A stretch of 64,000 nt of DNA, taken from positions 43,536 through 107,535 of the forward strand of contig JAKUOP010000008.1 of assembly GCA_022450565.1 (NCBI GenBank), read 5' to 3'. Of this stretch, positions 36,082 to 45,351 are shown piece after piece. The position numbers were made by a program, and so were the translations under genes. The notes beneath the pieces were generated by a model that had not been told where the DNA came from, did not search any database, and was given only the letters and a program-made list of their open reading frames with translations. Source of the stretch: Candidatus Nitrosopelagicus sp. GTDB taxonomy: Archaea; Thermoproteota; Nitrososphaeria; Nitrososphaerales; Nitrosopumilaceae. The first letter of the stretch is position 1, and each line of letters begins with the position of its first letter.

Positions 36082-36595
36082 TTTCCACTGTATCCTCCCT
36101 TCTAGCTAAAACTAATGCACCGATAACAGAACCTGCCAATATCAGAGCCATTGCAATCAATGCTGGCCAATAATAAGTAAGAAAGTCCTCACCTATTTCC
36201 CTAAAGTCGACAGGTGCAGAATCTGTTGTTATAGTTTTTACTCCTGAATCAAGAATGATTGCACCTACTGCAACCATTATAATTAGCATTAAACCAATAC
36301 CTGCAAGTTTTCTCTTCGGGTCTTCAATTTTTTTGAAAATTAATTCTCTTTTTACAAGCATTACCGTAAACAGAATTAATACTGCAATTGATCCGACATA
36401 AACTGCAATTTGAAACATTGCAACAAATGGTGAATCTAGTAAAATGAAAAATCCAGCAATACCTCCAAGTGTTCCCATTAATGCAATTGAACCATAAATT
36501 AATGAGCGAAGCTCTAATGCAGCAATTGCAGCACCAATTGTTAGAACTGACAAAGCAAGAAATAAAACATCAGCCATGTGTTGCACCTCTATCAT
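36062..36595 (-). CDS. nuoJ: Complex I subunit J
   Basis: A 177-residue protein with five predicted membrane helices, including IAVYVGSIAVLILFTVMLV, typical of NuoJ. The C-terminal end is hydrophilic (RREDTVENGQRTD). It overlaps nuoI by 26 bp and nuoK by 20 bp. An ATG a few codons downstream would shorten the overlap with nuoI. Confidence 0.92.
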   Translation of the reverse strand: MIEVQHMADVLFLALSVLTIGAAIAALELRSLIYGSIALMGTLGGIAGFFILLDSPFVAMFQIAVYVGSIAVLILFTVMLVKRELIFKKIEDPKRKLAGIGLMLIIMVAVGAIILDSGVKTITTDSAPVDFREIGEDFLTYYWPALIAMALILAGSVIGALVLARREDTVENGQRTD

Positions 36596-37067
36596 CTATC
36601 TGAATTTCTGCGTCTTGTTGAACATTTGGTTTTACTTGAAGTTGTTGTGGTGTGTAAATCAAACCTTCTTTTGTAAAAGAAGATAATTCGTAATCATTTG
36701 ACATGTAAAGTGCATAGAAAGGACATGCATCAACACAAAGACCACAGAATACACATTTACCATAATCAATTTGTGGCATTATTGCTTTTTTATTATGTTT
36801 CCAAGTGTTTGGAACTTTTACCATGCCAATTGCTTCTGCAACACCCTCACACGCAATTGAGCATAGGTTACAGCCTGTACAATGATCATGAAATAGCATA
36901 TGTCTACCTTTGTAACCTGCAATACCTACACCTGTAGCTGGGTCAAATTGGTAGCCATCACCTACGAGTTTTAGTTTTTGTTCTGGATATCTTAGGGTAA
37001 AACGTTTTACTGCAAGATGTTTCACTCCAGAATTTAATGCTTTGATAATTCCAGTTGCTGTTCCCAT
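36570..37067 (-). CDS. nuoI: Complex I subunit I (2x[4Fe-4S])
   Basis: A 165-residue ferredoxin-like subunit carrying clusters N6a/N6b. The cysteine motifs are CTGCNLCSIACEG and CVFCGLCVDACPF. The first lacks the proline usually found after the fourth cysteine. It relays electrons from the input site to NuoB. Its start touches the nuoH stop (1-bp overlap). Confidence 0.95.
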   Translation of the reverse strand: MGTATGIIKALNSGVKHLAVKRFTLRYPEQKLKLVGDGYQFDPATGVGIAGYKGRHMLFHDHCTGCNLCSIACEGVAEAIGMVKVPNTWKHNKKAIMPQIDYGKCVFCGLCVDACPFYALYMSNDYELSSFTKEGLIYTPQQLQVKPNVQQDAEIQIDDRGATHG

Positions 37068-38443
37068 TAGAATACACCCTCCGGTCCTAAAATTCCTGAA
37101 TACAACAATCCTAATGCGATAAAGATGTTAACAAATGACAAGCCAATTAATTTGTACCAGCCTATGTGAAGTAACATATCAATCCTAATTCTTGGAAAAA
37201 CACCACGTGGTAATAGTATAAAGAAGATTACAGCTATCGTTTTGAGAACAAACCAAACTACACCACTAATCAGAAGTTGGCCAGTTGTATACTGCAGCTC
37301 CCCCTGTTTTTGCAGAATCCATTCGTTTGGATCTGCATCAAATAGTGGTAAACCTGGAGTTGAAACGGTAAGGAAAGGATCACCAGTATAGCTTGAAATC
37401 TCTAAACCAGTTGTAATTATTTGTTCATCTAAAGGAGGCCAAAATACAGGACCAGTCCATCCACCTAAGAAGATTACTACAAACAGTGCAGCAAACGCGT
37501 ATAATTTTACATATGAACCAAGTTGGACTAATCCATACATCATGCCTGAAAATTCTGTGAGCCATCCTGCAACAATTTCACTTTCAGCCTCAGGCAAATC
37601 AAACGGAATTCGTTCTAACTCAGCTAACATTGCAGTGAAAAATACAATTGCTCCAATTGGCATGAAAATAATCCATGGAAAATTATGCTGAGACTCGACA
37701 ATCTCACTTAGATTCAGTGTACCTGTAAGAATTACAACACCAAGCAATGATAGAATTAAAGGAATTTCAAAAGATACCATTTGGTGAAGTGCTCTTATGC
37801 CTCCAATGAATGGATACTTGCTATTTGCAGACCATGCAGAAAGAACTGTAATTATTGGAAAGAACCCAATTACTGCAAAGACTGCAAGTAATCCTACATC
37901 CAAGTCCGCAACAACCCACCCACCTGGAGCAACTGGAATTAACGAAACAAATGCAGCTGCAGTTGCCACGAATAGAACTGGTGCTGCCCAGAAAATTGGT
38001 TTGTCAGCTTTTGCAGGTATGATAATCTCTTTTGAAATTAATTTTAAACCATCACCTGCGAGTTGTAGTATTCCTTCTATTTTTCCACAATAAAATGGAC
38101 CAACTCTTAATTGTAATTTTGCAAGCATTTTTCTTTCTACAAAAATTGTACCTGCTGCAATTAATGCGGCAAAACCAAATCCTGGAAATGCTGCAATTCT
38201 AAACAAGTCACTATAAATCAATGATTTGACTAGAGGTAAAGCCATTGCTGGATTGAATAACCATGTAAATGCTAGAAATGCAGTAAGTAGTTCCCCTTCT
38301 ATTACGGGTAGATCTCCATAAAATAATCCAATTTGTATTGCAGGGATTCCAATTAATGTAACTAAAATTATTGCCCAAAAGATATTATCAATTATTGATT
38401 TGAGAAAGTACGCTAAACGAAACTTTGGTGCAATAACTGACAT
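37067..38443 (-). CDS. nuoH: Complex I subunit H
   Basis: A 458-residue membrane subunit that forms the quinone chamber with NuoB/D. The core is visible in FVERKMLAKLQLRVGPFYCG and in ERIPFDLPEAESEIVAGW. It is longer than bacterial NuoH (about 325) owing to an N-terminal extension and a loop around residues 340-380 (WPPLDEQIITTGLEISSY). It follows nuoD with no gap. Confidence 0.95.
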   Translation of the reverse strand: MSVIAPKFRLAYFLKSIIDNIFWAIILVTLIGIPAIQIGLFYGDLPVIEGELLTAFLAFTWLFNPAMALPLVKSLIYSDLFRIAAFPGFGFAALIAAGTIFVERKMLAKLQLRVGPFYCGKIEGILQLAGDGLKLISKEIIIPAKADKPIFWAAPVLFVATAAAFVSLIPVAPGGWVVADLDVGLLAVFAVIGFFPIITVLSAWSANSKYPFIGGIRALHQMVSFEIPLILSLLGVVILTGTLNLSEIVESQHNFPWIIFMPIGAIVFFTAMLAELERIPFDLPEAESEIVAGWLTEFSGMMYGLVQLGSYVKLYAFAALFVVIFLGGWTGPVFWPPLDEQIITTGLEISSYTGDPFLTVSTPGLPLFDADPNEWILQKQGELQYTTGQLLISGVVWFVLKTIAVIFFILLPRGVFPRIRIDMLLHIGWYKLIGLSFVNIFIALGLLYSGILGPEGVF

Positions 38444-39604
38444 TTATCTATCCGCCTCCACTGGCCAATAATTAAGACTCCAGTATACTGCTGGCATGTT
38501 ACCTAACTTTTCACCTTTTAACAAATATGGCAGAGCAATTAGATTCCTAAATGAACCAGGACTTATCTTGACTCTGTATGGTTCAGGTTTTCCGTTAGAA
38601 ATAATATGCATTCCTGCCGCGCCTCTTCCAGACTCAACTCTCCTATACACTTCATCGTTTCCAACACCTTTTGGATTTGGTTTTAGTTTTGTCCTGACAG
38701 AACCTGACTTTGGCATTTTTTCAAGTGCCTGTCTAATAATATTACAGCTTTCTAGCATATCAAGCCAAGGAATTTTTGAACGGGCATAGGAATCACCGTC
38801 CTTGAGGACGTTTGTGTGAACATCTAATTCTTCATAGACATCATATGGTTCCTTAACTCTTACATCATAATCAATTCCACTGGCGCGGAGAACAGAACCA
38901 GTTGTACCAAGTCTAATTGCATCTTGTGATGAAAGAACTCCTGTATCTTCTGTTCTTGCTTTAAGGATTGGATTGTCATAAAAAATATCTGCATATTCCT
39001 TTATTCGTTTTTCAAAATAGTTTACTTGTCTTAAACATACATCTTCAAAATTAGCTGGGATGTCATTTCGTACACCACCAGGAATAAAGTATGAATGTGT
39101 TACTCTAGCACCTGTCATTTTTTCTAAAAGATCAATCATAAGCTCTCTGTCCCCTGCAGGCCACATGAACATTGTTGAATGTCCAAGAAATATTCCATAA
39201 ATTGCAAGCCAATATTGAGTGTAAACACATCTGTTCAATTCGGCTGCAATAACTCTGACATACTTGGCACGCTCTGGGACTTCTATGCCAACTAGATCTT
39301 CAACTCCTAAAACATACGGATAGAGAATATTACATGAATCGTGAATAACAGGGCGTTCTAAGTGAGGAATATTTAGTAGGTAGTTTCTAACTTCTGCCAT
39401 CTTTTCCTCGCCACGATGTACGTAACCCGGATCAGGATCAGCATCAACTATGTAATCACCGTCGATTCTTACTATTATTCTCATATGTCCAGAGCCTGGA
39501 TGCTGTGGACCAACGTTAAGTGTCATAATTCGGTCATCAACTTTTTCAAGTTGAAGTCCAGGTGGAAGTTCCTTTGTCTGATCAGTTGGTATTTGTTCGG
39601 TCAT
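38444..39604 (-). CDS. nuoD: Complex I subunit D (49-kDa homologue)
   Basis: A 386-residue hydrogenase-derived subunit. It begins the core with LNVGPQHPGSGHMRIIVRID and has DPDPGYVHRGEEKMAE, and the C-terminal segment ends in EADR. It forms the quinone site with NuoB and NuoH. The nickel-binding CxxC pairs of hydrogenases are absent, as expected. It follows nuoC by 2 bp. Confidence 0.95.
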   Translation of the reverse strand: MTEQIPTDQTKELPPGLQLEKVDDRIMTLNVGPQHPGSGHMRIIVRIDGDYIVDADPDPGYVHRGEEKMAEVRNYLLNIPHLERPVIHDSCNILYPYVLGVEDLVGIEVPERAKYVRVIAAELNRCVYTQYWLAIYGIFLGHSTMFMWPAGDRELMIDLLEKMTGARVTHSYFIPGGVRNDIPANFEDVCLRQVNYFEKRIKEYADIFYDNPILKARTEDTGVLSSQDAIRLGTTGSVLRASGIDYDVRVKEPYDVYEELDVHTNVLKDGDSYARSKIPWLDMLESCNIIRQALEKMPKSGSVRTKLKPNPKGVGNDEVYRRVESGRGAAGMHIISNGKPEPYRVKISPGSFRNLIALPYLLKGEKLGNMPAVYWSLNYWPVEADR

Positions 39605-39606
39605 GT

Positions 39607-40230
39607 CTATCTACCCTTATTCTTAAAGTCCTTTCGAAGTGGTGGAAGATCTGCCCAATCTTCAGGAAGTAAAAGTCTACGATTATCTGGATGACCCTCA
39701 AAGTGAACACCAAGCATTTCAAAGCATTCTCTTTCATGAAATTCAACGCTATAGAAAACATCTCTTAAACTTGGTAGTTTGGTAGAATCATTTCCAGGAT
39801 TAGGAACATCTTCTCTTGGAGCTCTTGTTGATAAAGCCAAAACTTGTTTCGAGTATCGGTTGTCAGTGTAAGAACCCAAGTGATAAACTACTTCAATTTC
39901 ATTGTCTTCTGGAAAATCAACTCCAGATACAGATTCTGCGTGATCAAATGGTGTTTGATCTTTAATAAATTTTGCAACGTCAAGAATTTTTTCTTTTTTA
40001 ACATTTATTCGTGTTCTATTTTCTTTAACGTAACCAACTTCTGCATCACCAGAAAATTGATTTACGATTCTATCAGTTAGTTCTTTTTCAAAAGCGGGAA
40101 GTGTTTCTTCTGGTTTTGGTGGTGCTGGTTTTTCAGCAGCTGGTTTTGGTGGTGCTGGTTTTTCAGCAGCTGGTTTTGGTGGTGCTGGTTTTTCTTTAGA
40201 TGTATCACTCTTTGAATCAGTGGAACTCAT
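39607..40230 (-). CDS. nuoC: Complex I subunit C with Pro/Ala/Lys-rich N-terminal repeats
   Basis: A 207-residue NuoC. The 30-kDa-subunit domain occupies about residues 50-207 and includes SVEFHERECFEMLGVHFEGH. The first 45 residues are a low-complexity tail with nearly three copies of a ten-residue unit EKPAPPKPAA. The tail is unusual for NuoC and probably disordered. It connects NuoD to the electron-input side of the peripheral arm. nuoB precedes it by 10 bp. Confidence 0.93.
   Translation of the reverse strand: MSSTDSKSDTSKEKPAPPKPAAEKPAPPKPAAEKPAPPKPEETLPAFEKELTDRIVNQFSGDAEVGYVKENRTRINVKKEKILDVAKFIKDQTPFDHAESVSGVDFPEDNEIEVVYHLGSYTDNRYSKQVLALSTRAPREDVPNPGNDSTKLPSLRDVFYSVEFHERECFEMLGVHFEGHPDNRRLLLPEDWADLPPLRKDFKNKGR
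40111..40194 (-). repeat. 30-bp tandem repeat, 2.8 exact copies, inside nuoC
   Basis: Two identical 30-bp units at 40111-40140 and 40141-40170, then a 24-bp partial copy at 40171-40194. They encode the EKPAPPKPAA unit in the N-terminal tail of NuoC. Perfect identity at third codon positions points to recent expansion. Confidence 0.93.
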
Positions 40231-40240
40231 TTTTGTTAAC

Positions 40241-40756
40241 CTATCTAGCCTTCATCCTTTTGATTTTTTCTTGCAGTAACATGCATCCTTGTATCAAGGT
40301 TTCAGGTCTAGGAGGACAACCAGGAACATATACGTCGACAGGTAAAATTCCATCAATACCTGGTAGTACATTGTATGAATCAAAATACAATCCGCCAGTT
40401 ATTGCACATGCACCCATTGCAATGACATATTTTGGATCTGGCATTTGGTCATAAACCAGTCTAAGTCTTGGTGCCATTTTTCTTGTGATAGTTCCTTGGA
40501 CAACGACTAGATCACATTGACGAAGTGATCCAAAAGCTTCGATAATACCGAATCTTTCAACGTCGTATCGTGGACCAGAAGCTGCTCCAAACTCAACACT
40601 ACAACATGCAGTTTCAATATGTACTGGCCATAATGACCACATTCTTCCCCAATCAATTGCCATTCCTAATGGTTTGTCAATTGCTTTGTAAAGAATGTCT
40701 CCAAGTTTTCCAACAAAGACATTTGCATTCTGTGGTGTAACAAGTTCTTTTAACAA
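40241..40756 (-). CDS. nuoB: Complex I subunit B
   Basis: A 171-residue NuoB that ligates cluster N2. The tandem cysteines are in HIETACCSVEFGAAS, with the others in RQCDLVVVQGT and VYVPGCPPRPE. I prefer the TTG start at 40756 because AAGGAGAGG, a good Shine-Dalgarno sequence, lies about 10 bases before it. An ATG at 40852 would overlap nuoA by more than 50 bp. Confidence 0.9.
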   Translation of the reverse strand: MLKELVTPQNANVFVGKLGDILYKAIDKPLGMAIDWGRMWSLWPVHIETACCSVEFGAASGPRYDVERFGIIEAFGSLRQCDLVVVQGTITRKMAPRLRLVYDQMPDPKYVIAMGACAITGGLYFDSYNVLPGIDGILPVDVYVPGCPPRPETLIQGCMLLQEKIKRMKAR

Positions 40757-40799
40757 CTTTGTTCCTCTCCTTGTATGTTTGTTTGAGTAGTATTTAGAA

Positions 40800-41180
40800 T
40801 TACCATATGTTTTTCCTCTTTGATTGATATAATGCGAATGCCATTGCGGCAAACATAATTCCTAAAAATGCAATAATTGGTAAAGTTGCTGTACGTGGCA
40901 TATTCAAAATAGTACTTCCCCATGCATAGAGGAAAATTGCCATAACATCAAAAATTACAAACATCAAAACGTAAGCATAATACTGCATCATGAAATGTGT
41001 TCGACCTGCACCTGATGGGACTTGACCACATTCCATAGGAAGCCCTTTTACTGGGTTTGGTCTTTTCTTATTTTCTGGCGAGATCATCCTAGAAATGAGC
41101 AATGCTGGTGCTATTGCAACTATTGCAAAACCAAACATCAGTAACACATTACTGTAAGATGCTACACTTTCGCCAACCAA
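40800..41180 (-). CDS. nuoA: Complex I subunit A
   Basis: A 126-residue membrane subunit with three helices. Its signature loop is KGLPMECGQVPSGAGRTHF. The frame is open much further upstream, but that would run through the divergent peroxiredoxin gene. The TTG at 41180 gives the usual family length and sits about 25-32 bp after a TATA-like box. It is the first gene of the nuo operon. Confidence 0.88.
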   Translation of the reverse strand: MVGESVASYSNVLLMFGFAIVAIAPALLISRMISPENKKRPNPVKGLPMECGQVPSGAGRTHFMMQYYAYVLMFVIFDVMAIFLYAWGSTILNMPRTATLPIIAFLGIMFAAMAFALYQSKRKNIW

Positions 41181-41204
41181 GTTAGCACGATTCCATACGT
41201 AGAA

Positions 41205-41212
41205 AATATAAA
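41205..41212 (-). promoter_or_regulatory. TATA-like box of the nuo operon
   Basis: TTTATATT on the minus strand, 25-32 bp before the proposed TTG start of nuoA. It is the only clear promoter-like element ahead of the eleven-gene complex I operon, and its position supports the short NuoA start. Confidence 0.5.
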
Positions 41213-41286
41213 GGTATGTTGATTTTTTTCGATCAGATTTTTTCAAAGTAGCAATAATTGATATATGACAAAAATTGCGAATACTC

Positions 41287-41757
41287 ATGGTACTGAATAT
41301 TGGTGACAAAGCACCAGACTTTGAACTAGTAGATACTGAATTAAAATTTAGAAAACTTGATGAATTTGAAGGGAAAAAAGTAGTTATCTCATTTTTTGTG
41401 GCAGCCAGTTCTCCAGTATGTGAAGTTGAATTATGTACATTCAGGGATAGATGGAATGAAATATCAGAACTTGGTGCGCAGGTGATTGCAATTAGTAATG
41501 ATGGTCCATTTGCAAACAAGGCATTTGCCGAAAAAAATAACTATAATTTTCCAGTCTTGGGTGACTATGAAAGTAAAACCATACGAGACTATGATGTGCT
41601 CTTACCAGATTTACTGCATGTAAAAAATTACAACGCTGCAAAACGTTCAGTGTTCATCTTAGATAGCGACCACAAAATAATTTGGAAGTGGATTGTTGAT
41701 GACCCATTAAAGGAACCAAATTATGATGAAATTATTCAGGTTCTAAAATCAAACTAA
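41287..41757 (+). CDS. Peroxiredoxin (AhpC/TSA family)
   Basis: A 156-residue peroxiredoxin from the ATG at 41287; a TTG four codons upstream is possible. It has GDKAPDFELVD at the N-terminus and the peroxidatic cysteine in ASSPVCEVELC, with a second cysteine six residues later. The usual proline of the PxxxTxxC motif is valine, and Ser replaces Thr. It reduces hydrogen or organic peroxides. A TATA-like sequence lies at 41257-41264. It is divergent from nuoA and convergent with the carboxylase operon. Confidence 0.9.
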   Translation: MVLNIGDKAPDFELVDTELKFRKLDEFEGKKVVISFFVAASSPVCEVELCTFRDRWNEISELGAQVIAISNDGPFANKAFAEKNNYNFPVLGDYESKTIRDYDVLLPDLLHVKNYNAAKRSVFILDSDHKIIWKWIVDDPLKEPNYDEIIQVLKSN

Positions 41758-42270
41758 CTATTCAATTTCTGCTATAACGTCATTTTTGTTTACAGAATTT
41801 CCTTCTTTAATTTTTAAACTCTTAATCTTGCCATCTTTATGTGATTTAATTGAAACCTGCATCTTCATTGATTCAAGAACACAAATTATATCGTCCTGCT
41901 TAACATCACTACCTTCCTCAACGTTAATCGATACAACTTTACCGGGAATTTGGCTTCTCAAGTTTAATTGTGCATTTCCAGTCTCTGCACCGCCAGAATT
42001 CTTATAGACAATATCATCAAGATGTGTATGCATATTAATTGTAATTGATGTACCATCAAGTACAATTTTCATTTCAGCAGTTTGATTTTCAATATATCTT
42101 ACACTATGAAATTGATTATCTAACACAAACTCCATTTTATTAGAATTAATATTTAGAATCTGAAGTTGATGCTCTTTATCTTGAATTTTAATTAGATATT
42201 CATCGTTTGAAATTTTCTTAATAACTTCTCCACTAAAGATCTCTTCAATATTTTCTACTTTAAAGTCCAT
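41758..42270 (-). CDS. Biotin carboxyl carrier protein of acyl-CoA carboxylase
   Basis: A 170-residue protein. The C-terminal 75 residues form a biotinyl domain with the ESMKM biotin attachment site in CVLESMKMQVSIKS. The N-terminal half is a separate domain (residues 1-85) that probably docks to the other subunits. It carries carboxybiotin between the biotin carboxylase and the carboxyltransferase. It is the third gene of the operon, after the carboxylase by 6 bp. Confidence 0.92.
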   Translation of the reverse strand: MDFKVENIEEIFSGEVIKKISNDEYLIKIQDKEHQLQILNINSNKMEFVLDNQFHSVRYIENQTAEMKIVLDGTSITINMHTHLDDIVYKNSGGAETGNAQLNLRSQIPGKVVSINVEEGSDVKQDDIICVLESMKMQVSIKSHKDGKIKSLKIKEGNSVNKNDVIAEIE

Positions 42271-42276
42271 TTCTAT

Positions 42277-43761
42277 CTATCCATTAGTTTTCCAATTGGA
42301 ATTTGTTCCATTTGATGATTGCACTTTACTGTGAAAAAATTCAGAATACATGATAGCTGCGGCAGTTGCAGGTAATTGTTTCTCCTTTATTTCGTTTTTA
42401 ATATCTTCTTTTAGTCTATTTATCATATCATATCTTTTCAAAAAGTCAGTTGATAACTGACCATTTTTGTATTCATCTGTTTTCAAAATTGTTTTGTAAA
42501 GAGGAATTGATGTATCAACACCTTGAATGTAAAAGTCATTTAAGGCGTTAAGCATTCTTAATCTTGATTCCTCAAATGTTTGCCCCCATGTACAGAGTTT
42601 TGCCATCAAAGAATCATAGAATGGAGATACAGTACATCCGGGATACAAGTATGTATCACATCTAACATTTGGTCCTGAAGGAATTGTGACGTCTGGAACA
42701 GGTCCAGTTGATGGTGCAAAATCTAAGAAAGTATCTTCTGCGTTAATTCTACATTCAATAGCATATCCATTCATCTTAAGATCACTTTGTTTGAATGGTA
42801 ATGGTTCGCCATTTGCAATATCTAGTTGAAGTTTAACAAAGTCTAATCCAGACACCATTTCAGAGATTGGGTGTTCTACCTGAAGTCTAGCATTAATTTC
42901 AATGAAGTAGAATTCGCCATTATCTGCTCTTAGAAATTCTGCAGTTCCTAAGTTAGTATAATCAACAGCTTCTGCTGCTTTGACAACTAATTCGCCTATT
43001 TCCTCTCTTTTGGCTTCATCGACTACAGGAGATGGTGTTTGTTCAATTAGTTTTTGATTTCGTCTTTGAATGGAGCATTCTCTCTCAAAGAGATGTACTG
43101 CGTTACCATGATTGTCTCTACACATTTGATATTCAATGTGTCTTGTTTTTTCTAGGAATTTTTCAACTATAATTGCAGATTTTCCTACTGCTGCAATTGA
43201 CTCTGCTGTAACTGTTTCATATGCATCCCGTAATTCTTGATCAGTATTTACAATTCTAATTCCTCGTCCACCTCCACCATAAACAGACTTTAGCATTACA
43301 GGATAGCCAATATCATTTGCAATTTTTTCTGCATCATCAGCATCTTTCGTTAAATCTGGACTTCCAGGTACTGTTGGAACTTTTGCTTTGAGCATTGCTT
43401 CTTTACAACGCATCTTATCTCCGCAAAGATTCATTGAATCTGCAGAAGGTCCGATGAAGTTGATTTTGTTCTTTTCACATAATCGTGCAAAGTCATCATT
43501 TTCTGAAAGGAAACCATAACCAGGATGTACAGCATCGGTACCAGAAGATAACATGACATCAAGGATTTTTTCTTGGTTAAGATAGCTTTTTGCAGGGGCA
43601 GCCTCACCAATGTAGTATGATTCTGTAGCATTTTTTACATGAAGTGAGTTTCTATCTTCGTCAGAAAATACTGCAACAGTTTTAATTCCTAATGCCTTAC
43701 ATGTTTTAATTACACGTAGTGCAATTTCACCTCTATTAGCAATTAGTACTTTCTCAATCAT
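42277..43761 (-). CDS. accC: Biotin carboxylase subunit of acetyl/propionyl-CoA carboxylase
   Basis: A 494-residue ATP-grasp enzyme. It opens with VLIANRGEIALRVIKTCK and has the ATP-binding glycine loop in SVYGGGGRGIRIV. Catalytic motifs include ECSIQRRNQKLIEQTPSP and NARLQVEHPISEM. It carboxylates biotin with bicarbonate and ATP. In Thaumarchaeota this carboxylase fixes carbon in the 3-hydroxypropionate/4-hydroxybutyrate cycle, acting on acetyl-CoA and propionyl-CoA; that role is family knowledge. Confidence 0.94.
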   Translation of the reverse strand: MIEKVLIANRGEIALRVIKTCKALGIKTVAVFSDEDRNSLHVKNATESYYIGEAAPAKSYLNQEKILDVMLSSGTDAVHPGYGFLSENDDFARLCEKNKINFIGPSADSMNLCGDKMRCKEAMLKAKVPTVPGSPDLTKDADDAEKIANDIGYPVMLKSVYGGGGRGIRIVNTDQELRDAYETVTAESIAAVGKSAIIVEKFLEKTRHIEYQMCRDNHGNAVHLFERECSIQRRNQKLIEQTPSPVVDEAKREEIGELVVKAAEAVDYTNLGTAEFLRADNGEFYFIEINARLQVEHPISEMVSGLDFVKLQLDIANGEPLPFKQSDLKMNGYAIECRINAEDTFLDFAPSTGPVPDVTIPSGPNVRCDTYLYPGCTVSPFYDSLMAKLCTWGQTFEESRLRMLNALNDFYIQGVDTSIPLYKTILKTDEYKNGQLSTDFLKRYDMINRLKEDIKNEIKEKQLPATAAAIMYSEFFHSKVQSSNGTNSNWKTNG

Positions 43762-43767
43762 TTTTTC

Positions 43768-45315
43768 TCACAAGTTGATGTTACCGTGTTTACGAGGCAA
43801 TTGTTTGTCTCGCTTATTAGAGAGCATTTCTAAGGCTTTAATTAACATTGGGCGCGTTTCTGCAGGATCTATCACAGTATCAATAGTACCGTGTGATGCC
43901 GCAACGTATGGATTAGCAAATTTCTCAGTAAATTCGTCAACAAGTTGTTTTTTTAGGGCTTCAGGATCATCTGAATTTGCTAATTCTTTTCTATTCATAA
44001 TTTTCACAGCACCTTCAGAGCCCAAAACTGCAATCTGTGCAGTTGGCCAAGCATAGTTAATATCTGTTCTCAGATTCTTGCTTCCCATTGCAATGTATGC
44101 ACCACCATAAGCTTTACCAATTACAATTGTAATTTTTGGGACAGTAGCCTCACAATAAGAATATAGTAACTTACTACCATGTCGAATTATTCCATTGTGT
44201 TCCTGATTAGTACCTGGCATGTAACCCGGTGTATCAACTAAAGTTATAATTGGAATTCCGTAACTATCACAAAAACGTATGAATCTTGCAGCTTTGTTAG
44301 ATGAATCAATATCAAGTGCACCTGCAAGATACATTGGTTGATTTGCAACAATTCCAACTGTTCTTCCATTCATTCTTCCAAAACCAACAACTACATTTTG
44401 TGCAAAGAGTTCATGTATCTCAAAGAAATTATTATTATCAAGAATTGATAAAATAATTGGCTTCATGTCATAAGGTTTTAAGGAGTCTTCAGGTTTCAGA
44501 TTAATCAAATTATGATCTAATCTGTTTGGATCATCATCGCTTTTGATTCTTGGAGGTTCTTCGGTACTATTTTGTGGAATGTATGAAAGTAATGTCTTGA
44601 TATAATCCATGCATTCATATTCATTTTTTGCAACAAAATGTGCTACACCACTTTTTGTACCATGAGTCATTGCACCACCTAATTCATCAAATGAAACTTC
44701 TTCGCCAAGAACCGTCTTAACAACATCAGGTCCTGTTACAAACATTGTTGCAGCCTTGTCAACCATTATTACAAAATCAGTCATTGCAGGAGAATACACC
44801 GCACCACCAGCTGATGGACCAATACTTGCAGTAATCTGTGGTACCACACCTGATGCCAATTCGTTGTGATAGAAAATGTCTGCAAATCCATCAAGGCTCA
44901 GAATTCCTTCTTGGATTCGTGCACCACCGGAATCTGCAATTCCAACTATAGGACAACCATTCCGTGTTGCATGATCCATTAATTTAGTAATTTTTTTTGC
45001 ACCCATTTGACTTAGTGTACCGCCAAGAATTGTGAAATCATATGCAAATACATAGACCTGACGATTATGGATAGTTCCATATCCACCAACTACACCATCA
45101 TTGTAAAACTTCTTTTTCTGCATATCATATTCATGATAATGATGAGTTGTTAATGCGTCAATTTCAACAAAACTGCCTTCATCAAGCAAAAGATTGATTC
45201 TTTCTCTTGCAGTTAATTTGCCCTTATCATGCTGAGCTTTGATTCTATCCTGACCACCACCTTGTGTGGCGGATTTCTTCTTTTCCAAAAATTCGTTAAT
45301 TTTGTTAGAATGCAT
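43768..45315 (-). CDS. pccB: Carboxyltransferase subunit of acetyl/propionyl-CoA carboxylase
   Basis: A 515-residue propionyl-CoA-carboxylase-beta-type carboxyltransferase. It has the crotonase-fold segments GIADSGGARIQEGILSLDG, ASIGPSAGGAVYSPAMTDFV and ITLVDTPGYMPGTNQEHNGI. It moves the carboxyl group from biotin to the acyl-CoA. It is the first gene of the three-gene operon, 6 bp before the biotin carboxylase gene. Confidence 0.94.
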   Translation of the reverse strand: MHSNKINEFLEKKKSATQGGGQDRIKAQHDKGKLTARERINLLLDEGSFVEIDALTTHHYHEYDMQKKKFYNDGVVGGYGTIHNRQVYVFAYDFTILGGTLSQMGAKKITKLMDHATRNGCPIVGIADSGGARIQEGILSLDGFADIFYHNELASGVVPQITASIGPSAGGAVYSPAMTDFVIMVDKAATMFVTGPDVVKTVLGEEVSFDELGGAMTHGTKSGVAHFVAKNEYECMDYIKTLLSYIPQNSTEEPPRIKSDDDPNRLDHNLINLKPEDSLKPYDMKPIILSILDNNNFFEIHELFAQNVVVGFGRMNGRTVGIVANQPMYLAGALDIDSSNKAARFIRFCDSYGIPIITLVDTPGYMPGTNQEHNGIIRHGSKLLYSYCEATVPKITIVIGKAYGGAYIAMGSKNLRTDINYAWPTAQIAVLGSEGAVKIMNRKELANSDDPEALKKQLVDEFTEKFANPYVAASHGTIDTVIDPAETRPMLIKALEMLSNKRDKQLPRKHGNINL

Positions 45316-45351
45316 TCCCGCGAATTAAATTTAGTTCAATCATATATTAAT

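Noticed and set aside
40757..40852. Longer NuoB start at the ATG at 40852
   Set aside because: It would overlap nuoA by 53 bp and has no ribosome site, whereas TTG at 40756 has AAGGAGAGG just before it.
41181..41519. Open upstream extension of NuoA
   Set aside because: It runs antisense through the peroxiredoxin gene and past the TATA-like box at 41205-41212; NuoA is normally about 120-130 residues.
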